Made by a program: the position numbers and the translations under genes
In this document: piece by piece, positions 40,852-49,461 of the stretch
Layout of the letters: the number at the start of each line of letters is the position of its first letter
Position numbering within the stretch: position 1 is the stretch's first letter
Assembly: GCF_026340655.1 (NCBI RefSeq)
Contig: NZ_JAPEOZ010000001.1
Span: forward strand, 8,618,001-8,682,000
Length of the DNA: 64,000 nucleotides
DNA from: Streptomyces sp. NBC_01275
GTDB lineage: Bacteria > Actinomycetota > Actinomycetes > Streptomycetales > Streptomycetaceae
Reading direction: 5' to 3'
The notes under the pieces: generated by a model
Seen by the model: the letters and a program-made list of their open reading frames with translations, nothing else
The model's database searches: none
Told to the model about the DNA's origin: nothing

Positions 40852-40868
40852 GCTCGAAATGTGCTCGA
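40852..40868 (-). promoter_or_regulatory. SARP box for the ketoreductase operon
   Basis: On the reverse strand TCGAGC occurs twice exactly 11 bases apart (40863-40868 and 40852-40857). TCGAGC is the core heptamer reported for DnrI. It lies 60-76 bases upstream of the ketoreductase start, with a possible -10 (CACCCT) eight bases further. Confidence 0.65.
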
Positions 40869-40887
40869 TCCCCGGCCCGGCCCGGGC

Positions 40888-40905
40888 TCCAGCGGACTTC
40901 CACCC
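40888..40905 (+). promoter_or_regulatory. SARP box for the minimal PKS operon
   Basis: TCCAGCG (40888) and TCCACCC (40899) are 11 bases apart on the forward strand, about 100 bases upstream of the monooxygenase/KS operon. TACGAC at 40933-40938 is a possible -10. Confidence 0.5.
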
Positions 40906-41004
40906 GCCTGCGAGACCCGTCACGCAGCTTGGTACGACACGAACGAACGCACGGTGTCAAGCGACCGCCGGGTCATGACGGACCGGCCGACGAGGAGGCC
41001 ATAG

Positions 41005-41358
41005 ATGACGGATCACGAGCCAGACGCCGAGGGGGCCGGCACCGTCACCTTCGTGAACACCTTCACCGTGCACGCCGAACCCGAGGTGTTCGAGAAGGAG
41101 TTCGCGCGGACGTCGGAGTTCATGGCGCGCCAGCCCGGCTTCGTCCGGCACACCCTCTCCCAGCACGCGGAACGCCCCGGCGAGTACGTCAACGTCGCCG
41201 AGTGGCGGGATCTCGCCGCGTTCCGCGCCGCCGTCTCGCACACCGACTTCGCGCCGCACGCCGGCGCCCTGCGCGCCCTCGCCGAGAGCCGGCCCGAACT
41301 GTATGCGGCCCGGCTGCACCGCGCGGCCGCTGCGGCCCCGCGACGGGACGCGACATGA
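41005..41358 (+). CDS. Anthrone-type antibiotic biosynthesis monooxygenase (ABM, AknX/SnoaB type)
   Basis: A 117-residue cofactor-independent oxygenase with the ferredoxin-like ABM fold (VTFVNTFTVHAEPEVFEKEF; ARQPGFVRHTLSQ; EWRDLAAFRAAV). In anthracycline pathways it oxidises the anthrone at C-12 to the anthraquinone (aklanonic acid). ATG 41005 is preceded by GAGGAGG. Its stop overlaps the KS-alpha start by ATGA, making it the first gene of the PKS operon. Confidence 0.9.
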   Translation: MTDHEPDAEGAGTVTFVNTFTVHAEPEVFEKEFARTSEFMARQPGFVRHTLSQHAERPGEYVNVAEWRDLAAFRAAVSHTDFAPHAGALRALAESRPELYAARLHRAAAAAPRRDAT

Positions 41359-42686
41359 CGGCCCGTCGGACGGACGGCGCGACCGCCGGTAGGACGGCTC
41401 CTCGGACGGCCCGTCGGGTGGTGATCACCGGACTCGGCGTGATCGCCCCGGGCGGCATCGGCGCCAAGGCGTTCTGGGAGCGCATCGTCTCCGGCGTCTC
41501 GGCGACCAGGACCATCACCGCCTTCGACCCCACGCCGTTCCGCTCCCGGATGGCCGCCGAGTGCGACTTCGACGGCGCCCGCGCGGGCCTGTCCGCCCGC
41601 GACACCGTACGGCTGGACCGGGCCGCCCAGTTCGCCCTGGTCGCCGCGCGCGAGGCGCTGGCCGACAGCGGGATCGAGATCGACGAGGGCAACGCGCACC
41701 GCACGGGCGTCAGCCTCGGCTCCGCGGTGGGCTGCACCCAGAAGCTGGAGGAGGAGTACGTCGCCCGCAGCGACGGCGGTCAGCGGTGGCTGGTCGACCA
41801 CGCCGCGGGCACCCCGTACCTCTACGACTACTTCGTGCCCAGCTCGATGGCCGCGGAGGTGGCCTGGGAAGCCGGCGCCGAAGGCCCCTGCGCGCTCGTC
41901 TCGGCGGGCTGCACCTCCGGCCTCGACTCCCTGGGCCACGCCGTCGAGCTCATCCGCGAAGGCAGCGCCGACATCATGATCGCCGGGGGCAGCGACGCCC
42001 CCATCGCGCCCATCACCGTGGCCTGCTTCGACGCCATCAAGGCGACCTCGCCGCGCAACGACACCCCGGACCACGCCTCCCGTCCCTTCGACCGGACCCG
42101 CAGCGGCTTCGTGCTCGGCGAGGGCGCGGCCGTACTCGTCCTGGAGGAGCGGGAGTCCGCCCTGCGGCGCGGGGCGCAGATCTACGCCGAGATCGCGGGC
42201 TTCGCCGCCCGCGCCAACGCCCACCACATGACCGGACTGCGCCCCGACGGCCTGGAGATGTCCGCCGCCATCACCGGCGCGCTCGACGACGCCCGCATCG
42301 AGCGCGACGCCGTCGGCTACGTCAACGCCCACGGCACGGCCACCCGGCAGAACGACATCCACGAGACGGCCGCCCTCAAACACAGCCTGGGCGAGCACGC
42401 CCACCGGGTCCCGGTCAGCTCCATCAAGGCGGTCATCGGCCACTCGCTGGGCGCCGTCGGCTCCATCGAGGCCGCCGCGTCCGCCCTGGTGATCCGGCAC
42501 GGCGTGGTGCCCCCCACGGCGGGACTGTACGAACCCGACCCCGAACTCGACCTCGACTACGTGCCGTTGACCGCGCGCGACCAACGCGTCGACACGGTGC
42601 TGACGGTGGGCAGCGGCTTCGGCGGCTTCCAGAGCGCGATGGTGCTCACCGCCGCCGAGGCCACCGGTGCGGGGAGGCGCGGATGA
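41355..42686 (+). CDS. Type II PKS ketosynthase alpha
   Basis: A 443-residue condensing enzyme. The catalytic triad is intact: Cys186 in SAGCTSGLDS, His326 in NAHGTAT and His363 in IGHSLGA. It forms a heterodimer with the next gene product to build the decaketide. The 20-residue N-terminal Arg/Thr-rich extension is longer than in many homologues. It overlaps both neighbours by ATGA. Together with the DpsC-like KSIII downstream this is the anthracycline type of minimal PKS. Confidence 0.97.
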   Translation: MTARRTDGATAGRTAPRTARRVVITGLGVIAPGGIGAKAFWERIVSGVSATRTITAFDPTPFRSRMAAECDFDGARAGLSARDTVRLDRAAQFALVAAREALADSGIEIDEGNAHRTGVSLGSAVGCTQKLEEEYVARSDGGQRWLVDHAAGTPYLYDYFVPSSMAAEVAWEAGAEGPCALVSAGCTSGLDSLGHAVELIREGSADIMIAGGSDAPIAPITVACFDAIKATSPRNDTPDHASRPFDRTRSGFVLGEGAAVLVLEERESALRRGAQIYAEIAGFAARANAHHMTGLRPDGLEMSAAITGALDDARIERDAVGYVNAHGTATRQNDIHETAALKHSLGEHAHRVPVSSIKAVIGHSLGAVGSIEAAASALVIRHGVVPPTAGLYEPDPELDLDYVPLTARDQRVDTVLTVGSGFGGFQSAMVLTAAEATGAGRRG

Positions 42687-43906
42687 CCGCCACGGCCGTG
42701 GTCACCGGAGTCGGCGTGCTCGCGCCCAACGGGATCGGGGCGCGGGAGTTCTGGGCGGCGACCCTGCGCGGCGAGTCCGGCATCGGCCCGCTCACCCGCT
42801 TCGATCCCACCTCCTACCCCTCCCGGCTGGCCGGCGAGGTCACCGGATTCTCGGTGCCCGACCACATCCCCAGCCGGCTCGTCCCGCAGACCGACCGCAC
42901 CACCCAGTTCGCCCTGGCGGGCTCCGACTGGGCGCTCGCGGACGCCGGCCTGTCCGCGAGCAGCCTGCCCGCCGACGAGCGCGGGGTGGTCACCGCCAGC
43001 GCCTCCGGCGGCTTCGAGTTCGGCCAGCGCGAACTGGGCCAGCTCTGGGGCAAGGGCCGCCGGCACGTCAGCGCGTACATGTCCTTCGCCTGGTTCTACG
43101 CCGTCAACTCCGGCCAGATCTCCATCCGGCACGACCTGCGCGGACCCACCGGAGTCCTCGTCACCGACCAGGCGGGCGGTCTCGACGCGGTCGCCCAGGC
43201 CAGACGCCGGATCCGCCAGGGCACCCCGGTCATGCTCACCGGCGGCATGGACGCCTCGCTGTGTCCGTACGGGCTCGCGGCGCAGATCTCCGCCGGAATC
43301 CTCAGCGAGAGCGAGGACCCCGCCCGCGCCTATCTGCCCTTCGACCCGGCCGCCGACGGCCATGTGCCGGGCGAGGGCGGGGCGATCCTCACCCTCGAGG
43401 ACGCGGACCGGGCCCGGGCGCGCGGGGCGCGCAGCCACGGGGAGATCAGCGGGTACGCCGCCACCTTCGACCCCCGCCCCGGCTCGGGCCGCCCCGCCAA
43501 CCTGGACCGGGCGATCCGCGGCGCGCTCGCCGACGCCGGACTGGGCCCGCGGGACATCGCCTTCGTCCTCGCCGACGGCGCCGGCGAACCGGAACTCGAC
43601 CGCGCCGAAGCACAGGCGCTGACCGCGGTCTTCGGCCCCCGGGGCGTGCCGGTCACGGTCCCCAAGACGATGACCGGCCGCCTCTACGCGGGCGCCGGAC
43701 CGCTCGACCTCGTCACGGCCCTGTTCGCCCTGCGCGACGGAGTCGTCCCGCCGACGGTCCATGTCGAGGGACCGGGGCCGGACTGCGACCTCGACCTCGT
43801 GACCGGCTCCCCGCGGCCCGTCGAGGCGGGCGCCGCGCTGGTCCTGGCGCGCGGCCGCGGCGGATTCAACAGCGCCATGGTCGTACGCGGTCCGTCGGCG
43901 GCCTGA
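42683..43906 (+). CDS. Type II PKS chain length factor (ketosynthase beta)
   Basis: A 407-residue KS-like protein in which the catalytic Cys is replaced by Gln163 (VTDQAGGLDA), the hallmark of chain length factors. It sets the chain length with KS-alpha. It starts in ATGA overlap with KS-alpha and is followed by the ACP gene after 48 bases. Confidence 0.97.
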   Translation: MTATAVVTGVGVLAPNGIGAREFWAATLRGESGIGPLTRFDPTSYPSRLAGEVTGFSVPDHIPSRLVPQTDRTTQFALAGSDWALADAGLSASSLPADERGVVTASASGGFEFGQRELGQLWGKGRRHVSAYMSFAWFYAVNSGQISIRHDLRGPTGVLVTDQAGGLDAVAQARRRIRQGTPVMLTGGMDASLCPYGLAAQISAGILSESEDPARAYLPFDPAADGHVPGEGGAILTLEDADRARARGARSHGEISGYAATFDPRPGSGRPANLDRAIRGALADAGLGPRDIAFVLADGAGEPELDRAEAQALTAVFGPRGVPVTVPKTMTGRLYAGAGPLDLVTALFALRDGVVPPTVHVEGPGPDCDLDLVTGSPRPVEAGAALVLARGRGGFNSAMVVRGPSAA

Positions 43907-43954
43907 GTCCGTCACCACCGTCACTCATCCACCCGGCTGTCCCTTGGAGACGTC

Positions 43955-44233
43955 ATGTCCGCTTTCACCGTAGAAGACCTGCTCCAGCTCCTGCGCGAGT
44001 GCGCGGGCGAGGAGGAGAGCGTCGAACTGTCCGACGCCGCCGCGGAGTCGGAGTTCGCCACGCTCGGCTACGACTCGCTGGCGCTGATGGAGGCGATCAG
44101 CCGGGTGGAGCGCCACTTCGGCGTCGAGTTCCCCGAGGGCGCGCTCGGGGAGGCGCAGACGCCCGCCGCGTTCGTCGACGCCGTCAACGTCGAACTCGCC
44201 CGGCACACGCCCACGGTGGAGGCCGCCGGATGA
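43955..44233 (+). CDS. Acyl carrier protein
   Basis: A 92-residue ACP. Ser41 in LGYDSLALMEA is the phosphopantetheine site. ATG 43955 is preceded by TTGGAGA, and the gene overlaps the KSIII start by ATGA. It carries the growing decaketide for KS-alpha/CLF. Confidence 0.96.
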   Translation: MSAFTVEDLLQLLRECAGEEESVELSDAAAESEFATLGYDSLALMEAISRVERHFGVEFPEGALGEAQTPAAFVDAVNVELARHTPTVEAAG

Positions 44234-45363
44234 CCGAGGCGGACCTCCTCATCGAGGGGTGCGGCGTCTGGCTGCCGCCCTCCACACCGGTCGCGGACGC
44301 CGTCGCGAGCGGACGGTGCGACGAGGCCCTGGCCGCGACCACCGGCATGCTGTCGGTGGCCGTGGCGCAGGACGAGCCGGCCCCCGAGATGGCGGCCCGC
44401 GCCGCCCGGACCGCCCTCGCGCGCTCCGGCCGCGACGACGTGTCGCTGATCCTGCACGCCAGCTTCTTCTACCAGGGACACGACCTGTGGGCCCCCGCCT
44501 CCTACGTCCAGCGCACCGCGGTCGGCAACCAGTGCCCCGCGATCGAGGTCGGCCAGGTCTCCAACGGCGGCATGGCCGCGCTCGAACTCGCCGCCGACCA
44601 CCTGCGCGCGGGAGCGCGGTCCGCCGACGCGGGCCGACGGGTCCTGGTGACGACCGGCGACGCCTTCCGCCCGCCCGGGTTCGACCGCTGGCGCAGCGAT
44701 CCGGGCACCTTCTACGGGGACGGCGGCACCGCCCTGGTGCTCTCCTCGCACGAGGGCTTCGCCCGGATCCGTGGCCTCGCCACCGTCTCCGCCCCGGAGC
44801 TGGAGGGGATGCACCGCGGTGACGACCCCTTCGGGAGCGCCCCGTTCAGCCACCGCCCGGTGGTCGACCTGGAGGCCTGCAAGAAGGACTTCCTGGCCGC
44901 CCACCGGGTGACCCGGGTGATCGCCGCGAGCGCGGCGGCGCAGGACGCCGCGGTCGAGCGGGCCCTCGCCGAGGCCGGCGTCCAGCTCGCCGACATCGAC
45001 CGCTTCGTCCTGCCCCACCTGGGCCGCAAGCGGTTGCGGGCGGGGCACCTCACCCGCTTCGGGATCCCGGAGGACCGCACCACCTGGGAGTGGAGCCGCG
45101 GCATCGGCCACCTCGGCGCCGGCGACCAGATCGCCGGATTCGACCACCTGGTCACGTCCGGGAGCCTCGGCGCGGGGGACATGGTTCTGTGGATGAGCGT
45201 GGGCGCCGGATTCACCTACTCCTGCGCGGTCGTCGAAATACTGGAACGGCCCCACTGGGCGGCGACGATGCGTACGGGGGACAGCGCGCGTACGGGGGAC
45301 AGCGCGCGTACGGGAGAGCCCGCACGCACGGGAGAGCCCGCAAGCTTGGGAGAACGCGCATGA
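44230..45363 (+). CDS. KSIII-like starter unit selector (DpsC/AknE2 type)
   Basis: A 377-residue thiolase-fold protein of the KAS III family. At the position of the catalytic Cys it has Ser111 (EVGQVSNGGM), as in DpsC, which loads a propionyl starter. Anthracyclines of the daunorubicin and aclacinomycin groups use this protein and so carry an ethyl side chain at C-9. The last 30 residues are an 18-bp tandem repeat product (RTGDSA/RTGEPA) not expected in the fold. It overlaps the AT gene by ATGA. Confidence 0.93.
   Translation: MTEADLLIEGCGVWLPPSTPVADAVASGRCDEALAATTGMLSVAVAQDEPAPEMAARAARTALARSGRDDVSLILHASFFYQGHDLWAPASYVQRTAVGNQCPAIEVGQVSNGGMAALELAADHLRAGARSADAGRRVLVTTGDAFRPPGFDRWRSDPGTFYGDGGTALVLSSHEGFARIRGLATVSAPELEGMHRGDDPFGSAPFSHRPVVDLEACKKDFLAAHRVTRVIAASAAAQDAAVERALAEAGVQLADIDRFVLPHLGRKRLRAGHLTRFGIPEDRTTWEWSRGIGHLGAGDQIAGFDHLVTSGSLGAGDMVLWMSVGAGFTYSCAVVEILERPHWAATMRTGDSARTGDSARTGEPARTGEPASLGERA
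45271..45360. repeat. 18-bp tandem repeat, five copies, at the KSIII 3' end
   Basis: Units of the type CGTACGGGGGACAGCGCG run from 45271 to the AT start codon and encode a flexible C-terminal tail of hexapeptides. Confidence 0.88.
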
Positions 45364-46358
45364 CCGCCGAACAGGCCCTGCCGGTCGCCCTGTTGCTGCC
45401 CGGCCAGGGCTCCCAGCACCGGCGGATGGCCGCGGGCCTCTACGGGCACGAGCCGGTGTTCACCGCGGCGATGGACGAGTTCTTCGACGCGGCCGGTCCC
45501 GAGGGCGGCCCGCTGCGCGAGGACTGGCTGGCCGAACGGCCCGTCACCGACATCGACCACGTCACCCGCTCGCAGCCGCTGCTCTTCGCGGTGGACCACG
45601 CCCTGGGACGGCTGGTGCTGAGCTGGGGCGTGCGCCCGGCGGCCCTCCTGGGCCACAGCATCGGCGAGCTGGCCTCGGCGGCACTGGCCGGGGTGTTCCG
45701 CCCGCGCGACGTCACCGGCCTGGTGCTCGACCGGGTACGGCGGCTCGCGGCGGCTCCGCCGGGCGGCATGCTCGCGGTGGCCGCGTCCACGGCCGAGGTG
45801 ACGCCGTATCTGAGCGGAGACGTCGTGGTGGGCGCGGTCAACGCCCCACGTCAGACCGTGCTGGCCGGACCCGACGGACCGCTGGAGAAGATCGACCGCA
45901 CCCTGCGCGAGGCCGGGTTCGTCTGCCGCCGGGTGCCGTCCCTGAGCGCCTTCCACAGCCCGGTGCTCGAACCCGCCTGCCGGGGCGCGGCCGAGCTCTT
46001 CGCCGCCGTGGAGAAGCGTCCGCCGACCGTGCCGGTCCACTCCGCTTACACCGCCGCCCCGTTGACCCGGGCCGACATCGACGACCCGGCCTTCTGGGCG
46101 CGGCAGCCGGTGGCGCCGGTGCTGTTCTGGCCCGCGCTGGAAGGGCTGCTGGCGACCGGCGACCATCTGCTGGTCGAGGTCGGGCCGGGACAGGGGCTGT
46201 CCCAGCTGGCCCGCCGCCATCCGGCTGTGCGCCGGGGCAGCAGCGCGGTGGTGTCGCTGCTCCCGGCCCGGCCGGGTTCCGCGGAGGCGGACCGGGCCGC
46301 GGTGGCCGCCGCGGCGGCAGGGATCGCCGAAGCCGGACATCGGGCTCGGACCGGCTGA
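45360..46358 (+). CDS. Acyltransferase (DpsD/AknF type)
   Basis: A 332-residue malonyl/acyl-CoA transferase fold protein. The GxSxG nucleophile is Ser100 in LLGHSIGELAS, with LLPGQGSQH at the N-terminus and a His in LSAFHSPVLEP. In daunorubicin-type clusters it accompanies the KSIII-like protein in starter selection. It ends the six-gene PKS operon at a strong terminator. Confidence 0.93.
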   Translation: MTAEQALPVALLLPGQGSQHRRMAAGLYGHEPVFTAAMDEFFDAAGPEGGPLREDWLAERPVTDIDHVTRSQPLLFAVDHALGRLVLSWGVRPAALLGHSIGELASAALAGVFRPRDVTGLVLDRVRRLAAAPPGGMLAVAASTAEVTPYLSGDVVVGAVNAPRQTVLAGPDGPLEKIDRTLREAGFVCRRVPSLSAFHSPVLEPACRGAAELFAAVEKRPPTVPVHSAYTAAPLTRADIDDPAFWARQPVAPVLFWPALEGLLATGDHLLVEVGPGQGLSQLARRHPAVRRGSSAVVSLLPARPGSAEADRAAVAAAAAGIAEAGHRARTG

Positions 46359-46394
46359 CCGTACGGAATCGGACCGGTTGACCGTACGGAAAGA

Positions 46395-46436
46395 GACGCC
46401 CCGCCCCTGTCCGATCCGGCGCAGGGGCGGGGCGTC
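46395..46436. terminator. Bidirectional terminator hairpin after the PKS operon
   Basis: GACGCCCCGCCCCTG (46395-46409) pairs perfectly with CAGGGGCGGGGCGTC (46422-46436) around a 12-base loop between convergent genes. Confidence 0.9.
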
Positions 46437-46447
46437 TTCGGTCGCCG

Positions 46448-47308
46448 TCAGTCGCCCACGGTCGCGGTGACGTAGCGCACGGGGGTGTCGATGGTGAGCG
46501 GGCCGTCCCCGTCCCGCATCGCGTCGAGCGAGGTGATCAGCCGCTCCCGCAGCTCGAGCCGCTTGTCGGCCGACAGGTGGTTCCAGAGCAGACGCATCCC
46601 CTGGGTGTGGGACCAGTCCACCCACGCAAGCCCCGACTCGGCCACCAGGCGGACGGGTTCGTCGACGACCGTCACCTTCTGGAAGCCGGCCCCCTCCAGT
46701 GCGCGGGCGAGGTCGTCCGGGTCCGCGAGCCAGCTGTTGAACCGCTGCTGGAGCCGCTCGGGCTGCCACTGCGGCGGCAGATCGAGCAGCAGCTCACGCG
46801 GGATGAGCTCGGTGAACACCGGGGGCAGGAACGGGAACGTGTCGTCGCTGAACACCGGGCTGGTGAAGGCGAGTCTGCCGCCGGGGGAGAGCAGCGGCGC
46901 GTAACGGGCCAGCGCCGCCGGGGCGTCGGGCAGGAAGATGACGCTGTAGCTGCCGACGACCACGTCGAAGGAGCGCGGCGGGAAGTCGGGGTGCTCCCCG
47001 TCCATCACCCGCAGCTCGACATTGCCGGCGTCGCGCAGCGCCGCCTCCTTCGCGGCCTCCTCGATCATCGCCGGAGCCACGTCGATGCCCACGACCCGGC
47101 CGTCCGGCCCGACGCGCTCGGCCGCCGGGAAGACACAGGCGCCCCGGCCGCAGCCCACGTCGAGGACCCGCGCGCCTTCGGCGGGCGCCGCGCGTTCCAC
47201 CAGGCGCCGGCCCATGGGGGTGAAGAATTCCACGCCGAGCCGGTCGTAGGACGCCGCGGCGCTGTTGAAGGCGGCCGCCACTTCGGATTTGTAGGTGGAC
47301 GTGTCCAC
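46448..47308 (-). CDS. Aklanonic acid methyltransferase-like SAM enzyme (AknG/DnrC type)
   Basis: A 286-residue class I methyltransferase with the SAM motif [17 protein letters not shown] near residue 46. The length and the location beside the AknH-type cyclase fit the enzyme that methyl-esterifies aklanonic acid before fourth-ring closure. GTG 47308 is preceded by GGGAGAG. The longer open frame upstream shows no ribosome site. It is divergent from the cyclase gene across a region with a SARP box. Confidence 0.85.
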   Translation of the reverse strand: MDTSTYKSEVAAAFNSAAASYDRLGVEFFTPMGRRLVERAAPAEGARVLDVGCGRGACVFPAAERVGPDGRVVGIDVAPAMIEEAAKEAALRDAGNVELRVMDGEHPDFPPRSFDVVVGSYSVIFLPDAPAALARYAPLLSPGGRLAFTSPVFSDDTFPFLPPVFTELIPRELLLDLPPQWQPERLQQRFNSWLADPDDLARALEGAGFQKVTVVDEPVRLVAESGLAWVDWSHTQGMRLLWNHLSADKRLELRERLITSLDAMRDGDGPLTIDTPVRYVTATVGD

Positions 47309-47377
47309 TGACTCTCCCGCTCTCTCGGTGGACTCCCCACTTTTCCCGCCCCGTCTCGGGCCCGGATGGAGGGGTCT

Positions 47378-47406
47378 TGGAGCGCCGCTGGACCGCGACT
47401 GGATAA
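47378..47406 (+). promoter_or_regulatory. SARP box, three heptamers, in the methyltransferase/cyclase divergent region
   Basis: TGGAGCG (47378), TGGACCG (47389) and TGGATAA (47400) repeat every 11 bases. They lie upstream of the AknH-type cyclase and may also serve the divergent methyltransferase gene. Confidence 0.6.
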
Positions 47407-47486
47407 AACGCAAAGAAATCCGCGCGGGCGCTGTCAGCCCTTGTCCGAGACGGTGTCGTCTCCTAAGAATTGATTTCTGCACGTAC

Positions 47487-47551
47487 CGGATCTCTGAACC
47501 GGACCTATGAATCGGATCTATGAACCGGACCTGTGTACCGGATCTCTTGGA
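47487..47551. repeat. 13-bp tandem repeat, five copies, upstream of the AknH-type cyclase
   Basis: Five 13-base units of consensus CGGAYCTATGAAC directly precede the GGAG ribosome site. They lie in the leader or promoter and are probably non-coding, although ATG 47520 inside the array is in frame with the gene. Confidence 0.88.
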
Positions 47552-47561
47552 CGGAGAAAAT

Positions 47562-47996
47562 GTGAGCGAGCAGATTGCGAGCGTGCGGCGCCTCGTGGAG
47601 GCGTACAACACCGGGAAAACAGACGACGTGGCCGACTACATACATCCGGAATACATGAATCCGGGGACGTTGGAATTCACCTCGCTGCGGGGACCCGAAC
47701 TCTTCGCGATCAATGTCGCGTGGGTCAAGAGGACGTTCTCGCAGGACGCACGGCTGGAGGAGGTGGGCATCGAGGAGCGGGGCGACTGGGTGCGGGCCCG
47801 GCTGGTGCTCTACGGCCGCCACGTCGGCGAGCTGGTCGGCATGGCGCCCACCGGGCGACTGTTCTCCGGCGAGCAGATCCACCTGCTCCACTTCGTCGAC
47901 GGAAAGATCCACCACCACCGCGACTGGCCCGACTACCAGGGCACCTACCGGCAGCTCGGCGAGCCGTGGCCGGAAGCGGAGCACCGCCGTCCGTGA
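47562..47996 (+). CDS. Aklanonic acid methyl ester cyclase-like (AknH/SnoaL/DnrD family)
   Basis: A 144-residue SnoaL-fold cyclase. Landmarks are [20 protein letters not shown], the YMNPGTLEF strand, GMAPTGR and the C-terminal [18 protein letters not shown], the region of catalytic Asp in the family. It would perform the aldol closure of ring A. GTG 47562 is chosen because GGAG lies at 47553-47556 and the family N-terminus starts there. An upstream ATG at 47520 would add 14 residues from the tandem repeats. The second SARP gene follows after 36 bases. Confidence 0.9.
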   Translation: MSEQIASVRRLVEAYNTGKTDDVADYIHPEYMNPGTLEFTSLRGPELFAINVAWVKRTFSQDARLEEVGIEERGDWVRARLVLYGRHVGELVGMAPTGRLFSGEQIHLLHFVDGKIHHHRDWPDYQGTYRQLGEPWPEAEHRRP

Positions 47997-48032
47997 CGGT
48001 GGGAGACAGCCGGTGGCAGACGAGGGGGAACG

Positions 48033-48875
48033 ATGGAGTTCGGTGTTCTGGGACCGCTGCATGTGCGAGTGAACGGGGAGACGACCGCCCCGAGCGCTCC
48101 GAAACTGCGCAACGTGCTGGCGATGCTGCTGGTCCACGCGGGGCAGGTGGTGCCCGTGCCGTCGCTGGTGCGGGATCTGTGGGACGACGATCCGCCGGTC
48201 AGCGGCCTGACCACGCTTCAGACCTACATTCTGAACCTGCGCAAGATGTTCTCCGCGGTCACCGGACTGACCGCCGTCGAGGTGGCCCGCGACATCCTGG
48301 TCACCAGGTCGGGCGGCTATCTGCTGACCGCGGAGGCGGGAGTGCTCGACGTCCACCGCTACCAGCGGCTGGTCGCCTCCGGCCGCGAGGCCCTGGCGCG
48401 CGGCGACGACGCGGCCGGAGTGCGGGACCTCAACGAGGCGCTGCTGCTGTGGCGCGGCCCCGCACTGGTGGACGTGCCGGCCGGGCGGGTGCTGGAGAGC
48501 AGGCGCCGGCAGCTGGAGGAGTCCCGGCTCGCCGCCTTCGAGCACCTGGTCGACGTGGAACTTCGGCTGGGCATGTATCGCGAGGTGCTGGCCGAACTGG
48601 CGGCCCTCACGGTGGAGAACCCGCTGCACGAGGGGCTGCACGGCCAGTACATGTGGGCCCTGCACCTCAGCGGACGCCGGGCCCAGGCCCTTCAGGTCTT
48701 CCACCGGCTGCGGGGCGCGCTGGTCGCGGGCCTCGGCCTGGAGCCGGGAGCGCAGGTGCAGCGGCTGCACCGGGCGGTGCTGAACGCGGACACCGACTTC
48801 GACCTCCGCTTCGCCCTGAACCGGCCCCCGGCCGCCGCGCCGGCCACCGTCTTCGGCGGCGGGCGCTCGTACTGA
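48033..48875 (+). CDS. SARP-family pathway regulator, second copy
   Basis: A 280-residue SARP with the same layout as the one at 21462: winged helix (FGVLGPLHVRVNGE, LQTYILNLRKMF) then the activation domain (DVHRYQRLVASGREAL, ALLLWRGPALVDVP, NPLHEGLHGQYMWALHLSGR). ATG 48033 is preceded by GAGGGGGA. It is probably co-transcribed with the cyclase. Two SARPs in one cluster may act in cascade or on different promoters. Confidence 0.93.
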   Translation: MEFGVLGPLHVRVNGETTAPSAPKLRNVLAMLLVHAGQVVPVPSLVRDLWDDDPPVSGLTTLQTYILNLRKMFSAVTGLTAVEVARDILVTRSGGYLLTAEAGVLDVHRYQRLVASGREALARGDDAAGVRDLNEALLLWRGPALVDVPAGRVLESRRRQLEESRLAAFEHLVDVELRLGMYREVLAELAALTVENPLHEGLHGQYMWALHLSGRRAQALQVFHRLRGALVAGLGLEPGAQVQRLHRAVLNADTDFDLRFALNRPPAAAPATVFGGGRSY

Positions 48876-48882
48876 CACGCCA

Positions 48883-48900
48883 GTAGTCAAACTTGATTGC
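48883..48900. promoter_or_regulatory. Operator copy 1 at the F420-type reductase promoter
   Basis: This site has the core CAAACTTG of the CTANNCAAAYTTGNNTAG motif, with imperfect outer arms. It overlaps the likely -35 (TTGCGT, 48897-48902) of a promoter whose -10 is TAGGGT (48921-48926). Confidence 0.6.
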
Positions 48901-48931
48901 GTCGCTCGGTCCCGCGTGGCTAGGGTGACGA

Positions 48932-48949
48932 CTAGCCAAATTTGATTAG
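48932..48949. promoter_or_regulatory. Operator copy 2 at the F420-type reductase promoter
   Basis: CTAGCCAAATTTGATTAG is a symmetric CTANNCAAATTTGNNTAG palindrome. It covers the expected transcription start, 49 bases (centre to centre) from copy 1, and ends 12 bases before the ATG. Confidence 0.7.
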
Positions 48950-48961
48950 CTTGGAGGGGTC

Positions 48962-49399
48962 ATGGAGGACGAGACGCCGGTCGACAACCCGACGGGCTGG
49001 GTCGCGGCCCACATCCGCCGCTACGACCGCAGCGGCGGCAAGGAGGGGCAGAAGTGGTACGGGCTCGACACCCTGCTCCTGACCACCCGCGGCCGGAAGT
49101 CGGGCGTGCTCCGCCGCACGGCGGTGATCTACGGCCGGGACGGCGACCACGTCATCGTGGTCGGCTCGAACGGCGGAAAGCCCGAGCATCCGCTCTGGTA
49201 TCTCAATCTGGTCGCCTCGCCCGAGGCCCACGTCCAGATCGGCGAGGAACATCTGGACGTACTGGCCCGCACGGCGACCGCCGAGGAGAAGCCGGAACTC
49301 TGGAAGCTGATGACGGGCCTCTTCCCCCAGTACAAGACCTATCAGAAGAAAACCACCCGGGAAATTCCCGTGGTGATTCTGGAGCCCGTTGAGAAGTGA
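48962..49399 (+). CDS. Deazaflavin (F420)-dependent nitroreductase/quinone reductase family protein (Ddn-like)
   Basis: A 145-residue split beta-barrel protein of the Ddn/FDOR-A type. The core LDTLLLTTRGRKSGVLRRTA, VIVVGSNGGKPEHPLWYLNL and VQIGEEHLDVLARTA is typical and implies F420H2 as hydride donor. Ddn-type enzymes reduce quinones by two electrons. A detoxifying role on the anthracycline quinone, or a tailoring reduction, is inference. ATG 48962 follows TTGGAGGGG. It shares duplicated operators with the DrrAB-type exporter promoter and is followed after 62 bases by the AknOx-like gene. Confidence 0.88.
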   Translation: MEDETPVDNPTGWVAAHIRRYDRSGGKEGQKWYGLDTLLLTTRGRKSGVLRRTAVIYGRDGDHVIVVGSNGGKPEHPLWYLNLVASPEAHVQIGEEHLDVLARTATAEEKPELWKLMTGLFPQYKTYQKKTTREIPVVILEPVEK

Positions 49400-49461
49400 C
49401 GTCACCGGTCGAATTTCCGGGGACCTTTCATGGCACGCAGCACACGTAAGGGAAGGTGTTT

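Noticed and set aside
36767..40978. 1403-residue open frame on the forward strand
   Set aside because: It lies opposite the epimerase, glycosyltransferase, aromatase and ketoreductase genes, which have clear family motifs. Its composition is that of a shadow frame.
41013..42584. 523-residue reverse frame opposite KS-alpha
   Set aside because: It is antisense to a ketosynthase with an intact catalytic triad.
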